A DNA stretch of 64,000 bases, taken from NCBI GenBank assembly GCA_019636535.1, contig JAHBXK010000004.1:98842-162841 (forward strand), read 5' to 3'. The first letter of the stretch is position 1. Every line of letters begins with the position of its first letter. This DNA is from Phycisphaeraceae bacterium (GTDB lineage: Bacteria; Planctomycetota; Phycisphaerae; Phycisphaerales; UBA1924). The notes under the pieces are model-generated. The model was not told the origin of the DNA, made no database searches, and saw only the letters and a list, made by a program, of their open reading frames with translations. This document shows, piece by piece, positions 20,274-27,230 of this stretch. A program made the position numbers and the translations under genes.

Positions 20274-21119
20274 ATGTCACACCCGCCCGCAAATCACCCC
20301 ATCCTCGCCGGGCCGCACGGCCAGTCGACCGCCGGGCCGCTCGCCGTGCGCCTCAAGGGTGTCTCCAGGACCTTCGGTGAGGGCAAGACCGCCGTGCACG
20401 CGCTCCGAGGAATCGACCTCGAAGTGCCGCAGGGCGAACTGGTCATGCTCGTCGGGCCTTCCGGCTGCGGCAAGACCACACTCGTCTCCATCATCTCCGG
20501 CGTCCTCGACTCCGACGCCGGCGTCGCCGAAGTCTTCGGCCGGGACTGGCGCACGCTCTCCAACGATGAGCGCGCCATCCGCCGCCAGGACCTCGTCGGC
20601 TTCGTCTTCCAGCAGTTCAACCTCATCCCCACGCTCACCGTCATCGAGAACGTCTCGGTCCCACTGCTCATCCGCGGCGTGAAAGAGCGCGACGCCCACG
20701 AACGCTCCGCCCTCGCGCTCGCACGCGTCGGCCTCGGCGATCGTTTCGATTCGTTCCCTTCCCAACTCTCCGGCGGCATGCAGCAGCGCGTCGCCATCGC
20801 ACGCGCCGTGGTCGGCACGCCGCGCCTCATCGTCTGCGATGAGCCCACCGCCGCGCTCGACGCCAAACGCGGCCAGGACGTCATGGAGATCATCCACGAA
20901 GCCTCTCGGCTCGACGGCTCCCACAACGGCTCTCCGACCGGCTCGCCCCCCGGCCGCTGCGTCATCGTCGTCACCCACGACAGCCGCATCTTCCACTACG
21001 CCGACCGCATCGTCGAAATGGACGACGGCCGGCTCAAGGAAACCGTCTCCCGGCACATTCTCGAAGAAGCCCGCCACGTCCCGACGTACCGTGACGACGC
21101 AGACGAACAAGCCAAGTAA
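20274..21119 (+). CDS. DevA-like ABC exporter ATP-binding protein
   Basis: The 281-residue protein is the cytoplasmic ATPase of the exporter. Walker A is GPSGCGKTT (residues 61-69), the signature motif is LSGGMQQR (165-172), and Walker B with catalytic Glu is LIVCDEPT (185-192). The Q-loop region reads VFQQFNLIP and the switch histidine is in VVTHDSRIF. It is of the MacB/LolD/DevA subgroup, which drives mechanotransmission-type exporters. A 20-residue insertion before the switch region (SRLDGSHNGSPTGSPPGR) is unusual and low in complexity. The gene lies between the permease and fusion-protein genes and must share their transcript. Confidence 0.93.
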   Translation: MSHPPANHPILAGPHGQSTAGPLAVRLKGVSRTFGEGKTAVHALRGIDLEVPQGELVMLVGPSGCGKTTLVSIISGVLDSDAGVAEVFGRDWRTLSNDERAIRRQDLVGFVFQQFNLIPTLTVIENVSVPLLIRGVKERDAHERSALALARVGLGDRFDSFPSQLSGGMQQRVAIARAVVGTPRLIVCDEPTAALDAKRGQDVMEIIHEASRLDGSHNGSPTGSPPGRCVIVVTHDSRIFHYADRIVEMDDGRLKETVSRHILEEARHVPTYRDDADEQAK

Positions 21120-21173
21120 GCACGGGCATCACGCCAGGCCACTCACCATCCTCCGATCCTTCTGCCCTTTCCC

Positions 21174-22226
21174 ATGTTCAAGCGTCTCTCCATCTTCGTC
21201 GCGATCATCGGCATCTTCTTCGCCATCTGGGTCGTCGCCACCAACAACCCGAAGGTCGAGGCCCCCGCACCGGCCAATCCGCCGAGCGTCAACCCCTTCG
21301 AGCGCGGCGTTGTGGCGCTCGGCCTGGTCGAGACCGCCACCCGCGATGTGCAGATCGCTGCGCCCGAACCGGGACGCGTCGTCGCCATCCACACCGAAGT
21401 GGGCCGTCCCGTCGCCAAGAACGACCCGCTCTTCACGCTCGACACCACCCAGCTCGACGCCGACATGCTCCGCGCTGTCGCCGCCCGTAACGCCACCAAG
21501 GCCGACCTCGACCGCATCAAGGCCCAGCCGCGCCCCGAGGACATCCCCCCGCTGCGCGCGGCGGTCGATCGCGCCCGAGCGCTCCACGACGACGCCGCCG
21601 ATCGCCTCCGCAACCTCGAACTCGCCGCCGAGGTCAACGCCGCCAACCCCGACGAAGTCGCCCGCCAGCGCTTCGCCGTGCTCGCACTCCGGGGCTCGCT
21701 CGCCACAGCCCAGGCCGAACTCGACCGCGTGCTCGCCGGCGCGTGGGAGCCCGAGGTCCGCATCGCCGAGGCCAACCTCGCCCTCCGCGAGGCCGAGATC
21801 GAGGCCCTCACCAAGCGCATCGACCGTCTCACCGTCCGCTCGCCCATCGACGGCACCGTCCTGAAGCGCGACATCAGCGAAGGCGAGTACTTCGCCGCGG
21901 GCGCGAGCGTTGCCATGGTCCTCGGCGACCTTCAACACCTCCGCGTTCGCGCTCAGGTCGACGAGGAAGACACCCCCCTTCTTCGTCCGGGCGCCAAGGC
22001 CATCGGTCGCATCCGCGGCCCGTTCGACACGCGCCTCGAACTCACCATGCTCTGGGTCGAGCCCCTCGCGCGTCCAAAGCGCCAGATCTCCAACGCCGCC
22101 ACCGAACTCATCGACACGCGCGTCGTCGACGTCATGTTCGACATCGCACCCAAGCCCGGCGTCACGCTCTACCCAGGTCAGGTGCTCGACGTCTTCATCG
22201 ACGCCGGTCCAGACAACCAGCCCTGA
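21174..22226 (+). CDS. DevB/HlyD-like membrane fusion protein
   Basis: The 350-residue product has one N-terminal helix (IFVAIIGIFFAIWVVATNN), a biotinyl-lipoyl-like half (GRVVAIHTEVGRPVAKNDPLF), a coiled coil from about residue 95 to 215, and the second lipoyl half (LTVRSPIDGTVLKRDISEGE), followed by a beta-barrel region. That is the standard periplasmic adaptor arrangement for type I and DevBCA exporters. The coiled coil is fairly short, which would limit the span to an outer-membrane channel. It ends the C-A-B gene set. No TolC-type gene is present in the window. Confidence 0.9.
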   Translation: MFKRLSIFVAIIGIFFAIWVVATNNPKVEAPAPANPPSVNPFERGVVALGLVETATRDVQIAAPEPGRVVAIHTEVGRPVAKNDPLFTLDTTQLDADMLRAVAARNATKADLDRIKAQPRPEDIPPLRAAVDRARALHDDAADRLRNLELAAEVNAANPDEVARQRFAVLALRGSLATAQAELDRVLAGAWEPEVRIAEANLALREAEIEALTKRIDRLTVRSPIDGTVLKRDISEGEYFAAGASVAMVLGDLQHLRVRAQVDEEDTPLLRPGAKAIGRIRGPFDTRLELTMLWVEPLARPKRQISNAATELIDTRVVDVMFDIAPKPGVTLYPGQVLDVFIDAGPDNQP

Positions 22227-22324
22227 CCCCCCGGATACGTACCTGATACGAACAGACCGCCGGACGTTTCCGCACGCTTGATCAAAGCGAAACCCATCAA
22301 AAAACGGAACCCTCGACCTGCCGT

Positions 22325-22340
22325 GTAAGTAAACACTTAC
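22325..22340. promoter_or_regulatory. Perfect palindrome GTAAGT-AAAC-ACTTAC
   Basis: A perfect six-base inverted repeat with a four-base AT-rich spacer stands out in a GC-rich intergenic region, about 76 bases before the start of the gene at 22417. Its size and symmetry resemble operators bound by dimeric TetR-type repressors, but no repressor gene is adjacent, so the binding protein is unknown. Confidence 0.45.
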
Positions 22341-22416
22341 CGGTGGACACAACGAAACGGGAGCCGACCCGCTCCGAGTCCCCCGCTGCCCGTTCCCGCC
22401 CAACAGGAGTGCGGCC

Positions 22417-24681
22417 ATGAACATCCCGAGATCCGTTTCCCGTCGCACCGGCAGAGCCCGCGTCATGCACACGGCCATCGCTGCGCTCATCGGTTCATCC
22501 GTCCTCGCGCCCGGCCTCGCCGCCGCGGCGGACAAGGGCAAGGCAAAGAACGACGAACAGCGCGCACCGATGGCCGCGCCCGCTCCCGCGCCGACCCCGC
22601 GAGCCACACAGCGCTCTCCGATTGCGCCCTCGGCACGCACACCCGCTCCGCAGCAGCGCCCATCGATCGCCACCCCCTCACCTCGAAACCCACAACCCAC
22701 TGCCCCGCCGCAGACCCGCGCCCCGGAGCGCCGGGCCGCGGTCACGCCCGCACCCGCGCAACCCACTGCGCCACGCGCAGCACCCCCTCCCCCGCGCACG
22801 CCCGCGCTGCCCGTCGACTCGCGCAAGCCGACCGCAGCGCCCACAGCTCCATCTCCCACGCCCGCCCCCCGCGCACAACCGCCCGCACGCGAACAACCCC
22901 GGTCGATCGAGCGCGCCCCTCAAGCACGCCCAACGGAACCGACCCGCGCTGCACCATCCCCGCAGCCGACCGCCCGCCCAACCGCGCCCACGCGGCAGAC
23001 ACCGAGCATCGACACCAACGTCGCACGCAGACAAGGCCTGAACCGCAGCGCATCGCCGACGACCGATCCGCGTCCCGCCGCGCCGCAGACGCCCGCACCC
23101 CAGGCACGTCCAGCGCACGCACCCACGCCCGCCGCACCATCTCCCGCGCCACGCGCGAACCCCGGCCGCGAGCGCGACGTCGCCGCACCCACACGCAACC
23201 TCGACCGCCGCGAGCCCGCGCTCCGTCCAGCGCCCACAACCCAGCCGCAACAGCCGGGCCGGCAAGCGCCCCGTTCCGACCGCGCTGCGCCATCACGTCC
23301 ATCCGCCTCCACCCCCGTCTTCACACCACCGCCGCCCACGGCTGCGCCGGCGCGCCCCTCGATCACGCCCACGCCTCCGGCTCCCGCCGCGCAACAACGC
23401 CCGAACGCACCCTCCATCGATCGCAATCGAGACCGTGACCGCGATCTCGCCCCGCGCACACGAACACCTTCGATCGATACCTCCGTCGCACCGTCCCGAA
23501 ACATCAACCACGACAGCAACCGCGACCACAACCGCTCATCAAGTCATCGCTGGAGCGACGACCGACGAGGCCATGATCGTGACCAAGACCGAGGCCCCGA
23601 CCGCGGACAAGGCCGCGGACGCGACTCGAACCGGGACTGGGATCACAACCACAGCCGGCGAGACGACCGCGACCGTCGCGCACACGGCTCACACTCCACC
23701 ACGATCCACCACCATCATCACCACCACACCTACCAGCCGCCCCGCCGACGCTCCTCGGTTTCCATCTCCGTCGGGGGCTTCGGCGGTTGGAACGACCCGT
23801 TCTGGAACGTCGGCTTCCGTTACGGCTCTCCCGGCTGGTCCTCGTGCACAACGTTCTGGCCCGCCGGTTGGGGTCCCACTTGGGGTTGGAATGCCTGGTG
23901 CCCGCCGCGCCGAACCGTCTGGTGCAACACCGGCCCGTCGTGGTCTTTCTCCTTCTGGTTCGGCTCGGGACACTCCAGCTGGTCCACGTCTTGGGGCTGG
24001 TCTTCGTGGTGCGCCCCGGCGTGGTCCCGTCCCTGCCGGTCATCCTGCTTCGGCCCCTTCTGGCACCCGCCCACGCGCGTCTGGTGCTTCGCCGATCCGG
24101 TCCCCGTCTCTTCCGTCTCCACGGTCACCGTGCTCAACGCGTCCACGGCAGGCCTCGAACTCTTCGGCGACTCCGACCCCTTCGCAGTCTTCTACACCGA
24201 CGTGCCCCCGCTCGACAGCGCCGACCGGATCGCCGATGCCCCTCCCAGCCTCGACACCGCCGCGGCGATCGACGCTGCGTCGATCCAACTCCGCAGCGCG
24301 GCCAAGAGCGACCTGCTCACCGCCGCCTCCGCGCTCTGGCGCGAGGAGTACGCCTTCGGCGTCCGAACGATCCTCGCCGCCGCCGACCGCACGCCGCGCC
24401 TGCTCGCACTGGGCCTCTCCGACATGCTCTCCGAGCGCGAGCGTCAGGACCTCCGCCTCGCCCTCCTCCGCGTCGAGAACCCGCCACGACAACTCGTCCA
24501 CGAACGCGACGCGGCCTTCGCCGCCGGCATCCTCCACGCCGCGCTCAACAACCGCGAAGAGGCCGCACGCTGGCTCACCATCGCCGAGCGCCTCGGCGAA
24601 ACCAGCCCCACGCTCCAGATTCTCAGAGGCGAACTGGGCGCACGCACCCAAGCCATGCCCGTCCTGCAGGCCCGGCGCTGA
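22417..24681 (+). CDS. Large Pro-rich, His-rich and Trp/Gly-rich exported protein
   Basis: The 754-residue product starts with a basic segment and a hydrophobic stretch (ALIGSSVLAPGLAAAAD) that may be a signal peptide. Residues about 50-340 are dominated by Pro, Ala, Arg, Gln and Thr and must be disordered. Residues about 340-430 are Arg/Asp/His-rich and end in a run of seven histidines. Residues about 440-560 are rich in Trp, Gly, Ser, Phe and Cys (GSPGWSSCTTFWPAGWGPTWGWN). The last 190 residues are well folded and helical, possibly TPR-like (AGILHAALNNREEAARWLTIAERLGE). No enzyme motif was found. The codon pattern continues through the odd composition, so it is a true gene. A palindrome lies 76 bases upstream. 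Envelope scaffold or metal-binding roles are possible. Confidence 0.78.
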   Translation: MNIPRSVSRRTGRARVMHTAIAALIGSSVLAPGLAAAADKGKAKNDEQRAPMAAPAPAPTPRATQRSPIAPSARTPAPQQRPSIATPSPRNPQPTAPPQTRAPERRAAVTPAPAQPTAPRAAPPPPRTPALPVDSRKPTAAPTAPSPTPAPRAQPPAREQPRSIERAPQARPTEPTRAAPSPQPTARPTAPTRQTPSIDTNVARRQGLNRSASPTTDPRPAAPQTPAPQARPAHAPTPAAPSPAPRANPGRERDVAAPTRNLDRREPALRPAPTTQPQQPGRQAPRSDRAAPSRPSASTPVFTPPPPTAAPARPSITPTPPAPAAQQRPNAPSIDRNRDRDRDLAPRTRTPSIDTSVAPSRNINHDSNRDHNRSSSHRWSDDRRGHDRDQDRGPDRGQGRGRDSNRDWDHNHSRRDDRDRRAHGSHSTTIHHHHHHHTYQPPRRRSSVSISVGGFGGWNDPFWNVGFRYGSPGWSSCTTFWPAGWGPTWGWNAWCPPRRTVWCNTGPSWSFSFWFGSGHSSWSTSWGWSSWCAPAWSRPCRSSCFGPFWHPPTRVWCFADPVPVSSVSTVTVLNASTAGLELFGDSDPFAVFYTDVPPLDSADRIADAPPSLDTAAAIDAASIQLRSAAKSDLLTAASALWREEYAFGVRTILAAADRTPRLLALGLSDMLSERERQDLRLALLRVENPPRQLVHERDAAFAAGILHAALNNREEAARWLTIAERLGETSPTLQILRGELGARTQAMPVLQARR

Positions 24682-24708
24682 TCTCGTGCTCGACCACGCC
24701 GCAAGCGC

Positions 24709-25500
24709 TCACCCGCGCATTGCGCGCGACGCCCTCAGCACGTACGGCGCCGCCGACCACGCCGTCACCAAAACCGTGATCCACACCAGCCACCGCACAC
24801 CGGCGCCGATCATGGCCCATCGCTCCTGCGCGACTTCGCTCTCCGCCATCACCGGCATCGCCAGATAGATCAGCACCACCGGCACGCACACCGACTGCAA
24901 CACCATCTTCGCTTTGCCGCTCGTCGTCGCCGCGAACGAGACGCCCCTGGCCTCCACCGCCGCTCGCAGCGACGTCACCAGCAGTTCGCGCGCGATGATC
25001 ACCACCACCATCCACCCTTCCACGAAACTCACCGTCACTCGTGCCCGCACCGTCTCCGCGAGGTCACCCGCGTGCGGCGAGATCACGACACCCTGTGCGT
25101 CCTCCACAAAGCCGCGCGACGCCAGCAGCACGAAAGCGCCCAGCACCAGCACCTTGTCCGCGAACGGGTCCATCACCCGTCCGAACACCGACACCACCCC
25201 CCACCGCCGCGCGAAGTACCCGTCCAGCGCATCCGTCAGCGCCGCCACGACGAACAGCCCCGCCGCAAGCAGCATCACGCCATCCCACGGATTCTCAACG
25301 GCCGCAAGCCGCGCCTCGCGCCCAAGCACATAGTCGTGCGCTGACAGCATCGCAATGAACGCCGCGGCCATCACCAGCCGCAGCACCGTCAACGCGTTCG
25401 GCAGGCTCCGTCTCCACCCAGCCACCGGCGCACCTCCCCCCCCGGTTCCCCGCTCCGTTCCCCCCGCGCTCGGCCCGGCGTTGCTCGGCATCGCCGCCAT
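24709..25500 (-). CDS. pgsA: CDP-diacylglycerol-glycerol-3-phosphate 3-phosphatidyltransferase (PgsA-like)
   Basis: This membrane enzyme of the CDP-alcohol phosphatidyltransferase family makes phosphatidylglycerophosphate from CDP-diacylglycerol and glycerol-3-phosphate. The family signature DALDGYFARRWG followed by G and DPFAD gives four conserved aspartates (about D90, D93, D111 and D115), which bind two metal ions. LPNALTVLRLVMAAAFIAML is the usual N-terminal entry to the first helix. At 263 residues it is longer than the common 180-200, because of an N-terminal Gly/Ala-rich extension and a 30-residue insertion (FVEDAQGVVISPHAGDLAE) between helices. ATG 25500 is chosen; ATG 25491 is also possible. 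A related alcohol substrate cannot be excluded. The gene is convergent with the 754-residue gene. Confidence 0.88.
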   Translation of the reverse strand: MAAMPSNAGPSAGGTERGTGGGGAPVAGWRRSLPNALTVLRLVMAAAFIAMLSAHDYVLGREARLAAVENPWDGVMLLAAGLFVVAALTDALDGYFARRWGVVSVFGRVMDPFADKVLVLGAFVLLASRGFVEDAQGVVISPHAGDLAETVRARVTVSFVEGWMVVVIIARELLVTSLRAAVEARGVSFAATTSGKAKMVLQSVCVPVVLIYLAMPVMAESEVAQERWAMIGAGVRWLVWITVLVTAWSAAPYVLRASRAMRG

Positions 25501-25724
25501 CGTAATCCACACGCCCGCCTCAACCCCCAAGAAGTTCAACCCCCCACCCCACCCCGCCCGCACCCGTCTTGAAGGCTCTCCCGCCCCGAACTATCCTCCA
25601 CACCCTCGCCCCCCGAACCGCCGCGGCATCTGTCCGCCCGTCGGAATCCGGCCCGGGCGTCGGGTTTCCGGAGGGTGGAAGGGGACCGACCGGTGTCGAC
25701 CGGACGTCGTGGGAGCCGCTGCGC

Positions 25725-26816
25725 GTGGTCGAACTGGCGCTCGCGAATCTGGCCAGCCCAGCCCTGCTCTACGCCGGGTGTGCTTTGGGCGCAATCGGCA
25801 TCGCCTTGGCTCTCCCCAGAAAGGGTGTCAGCCCGCAGATCGTCGGCGCACTCATCGCCGGTGCCGGTCTCGGGGCAATGCTCTTGGCGATCGGAATCGT
25901 CAATCCACGGGTTCTCCCCAACTACCACTTCTACATCTTCGGCTTCATCGCCCTCGGTGCCTCGTTGCGGGTCATCACCCACCCCCGACCCGTCTACGCC
26001 GCTCTGTACTTCATACTCACTATCCTCGCCTCCGCCGGACTCTATGTCCTTATGTCGGCGGAGTTTATGGCCTTCGCCCTCATCATCGTCTACGCCGGGG
26101 CGATCCTCATCACCTACCTCTTCGTCATCATGCTCGCCACCGAGACGCCCACGGCGGACGCCGTCGAGGCACTCAGCGAGTACGACCGCTACAGCCGCGA
26201 GCCCGTTCTCGGTTCGATCACCGGCCTTGTCCTCCTCGCCGGCCTGACCACCCTGATCGGTCGAGGAGTGGGCGAGATGCAGCCCGCGAGCATCTACACC
26301 AACGCCGACCGAATCGAGTGGCTGCCGCGGAAGGTCGAGCAGTCGCTCCGCCGTGCGGGACTCATGCTCCCCGATGAGCACATCGCCCGCGGCGAACCCG
26401 CCGCTAACGGCGCTCCCGGTCCCCTCCTGATCAGCCTTAACCCCGGCCCCGACGGCGCCATCGTCGGCTCCGTCACCGTCGCCTACGGACAGGCCGGCAC
26501 CAAGGTCATCTCCTCCGACGACCCCAACTGGCCGGCCGATCTTGGCATCTCAAACCCCGAGGGCGTCGGATTCACGCTCTTGGCCGATCACCCCGGCGGC
26601 ATCGAGGTCGCCGGCGTCATCCTTCTCATGGCCATGCTCGGCGCCGTCGTGCTCGCTCGCCGCAAAGTCCAACTCGACGAAGACGCGCGCCGCGACCTCA
26701 TGGCCCGCCGCCAGTCCGAGCAACTCGCCCGGGGCGGCGTCAACGAGCCCTTCGCCGCCAACACCCCGCTTGCTCCCAGCACGCTCAGCGGCAACTGGGA
26801 AGGAGGCGCCGCTTGA
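25725..26816 (+). CDS. nuoJ: NADH-quinone oxidoreductase subunit J
   Basis: NuoJ is a membrane subunit of complex I near the quinone chamber. I chose GTG 25725 because GGGAG lies nine bases upstream and the protein then begins just before the first helix; the frame stays open to a TTG at 25569. The family region is clear: NYHFYIFGFIALGASLRVITHPRPVYAALYFILTILASAGLYVLMSAEFMAFALIIVYAGAILITYLFVIML is one continuous block. In this form the protein has 363 residues, against about 170-200 in most bacteria. Most of the extra length is a polar segment at about residues 184-292, inserted before the last helix (EVAGVILLMAMLGAVVLARRK). Its stop overlaps the nuoK start. Confidence 0.9.
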   Translation: MVELALANLASPALLYAGCALGAIGIALALPRKGVSPQIVGALIAGAGLGAMLLAIGIVNPRVLPNYHFYIFGFIALGASLRVITHPRPVYAALYFILTILASAGLYVLMSAEFMAFALIIVYAGAILITYLFVIMLATETPTADAVEALSEYDRYSREPVLGSITGLVLLAGLTTLIGRGVGEMQPASIYTNADRIEWLPRKVEQSLRRAGLMLPDEHIARGEPAANGAPGPLLISLNPGPDGAIVGSVTVAYGQAGTKVISSDDPNWPADLGISNPEGVGFTLLADHPGGIEVAGVILLMAMLGAVVLARRKVQLDEDARRDLMARRQSEQLARGGVNEPFAANTPLAPSTLSGNWEGGAA

Positions 26817-27169
26817 ACACCCTCTTCTGCACCCTCGCGCAGTCGGGCTGGCCCGAGCCCATGCCCACCGGCACCCTCTTCCACTACCTCGTGATCTCCG
26901 CCGCCATGTTCGTGATCGGCCTCATCGGCTTCGTGACCCGGCGGAACCTCATCATCATGTTCCTCTGCACCGAACTGATGTTCCAGGCGGCGGGCCTGTC
27001 GCTCATCGCCTTCAGCCGCTTCCATCTCAACCACACCGGCGAGACGTTCGTCATCTTCGTCCTCACCGTCGCCGCCGCCGAGGCGGCCCTCGCGCTGGCG
27101 CTGGTGGTGCTCCTCTTCCGTCGTAAGGAATCGCTCGACGCCGAGCGATGGGCCGAACTGCGCGGCTGA
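26813..27169 (+). CDS. nuoK: NADH-quinone oxidoreductase subunit K
   Basis: NuoK is the small antiporter-like (MrpC-like) subunit of complex I. The 118-residue product has three helices and the family text FVIGLIGFVTRRNLIIMFLCTELMFQAAGLSLIAFSRF, including the membrane Glu in CTELM. A second buried Glu lies in VAAAEAALALALVVLLFRRK. The start is a TTG that overlaps the nuoJ stop codon by three bases, with a strong AAGGAGG seven bases upstream, so it is firmly placed. A hairpin follows before nuoL. Confidence 0.94.
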   Translation: MNTLFCTLAQSGWPEPMPTGTLFHYLVISAAMFVIGLIGFVTRRNLIIMFLCTELMFQAAGLSLIAFSRFHLNHTGETFVIFVLTVAAAEAALALALVVLLFRRKESLDAERWAELRG

Positions 27170-27187
27170 ACCGACCGTCGATCGATC

Positions 27188-27209
27188 GCCCCGCTTTCCC
27201 GCGCGGGGC
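27188..27209. other. GC-rich hairpin in the nuoK-nuoL gap
   Basis: GCCCCGC (27188-27194) can pair with GCGGGGC (27203-27209) around an eight-base loop. It has no U-tract, so it is unlikely to be an efficient terminator. It may act as an RNA stability or attenuation element within the nuo transcript. Confidence 0.5.
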
Positions 27210-27230
27210 TTGGTGAACCGAAGGAACCCC

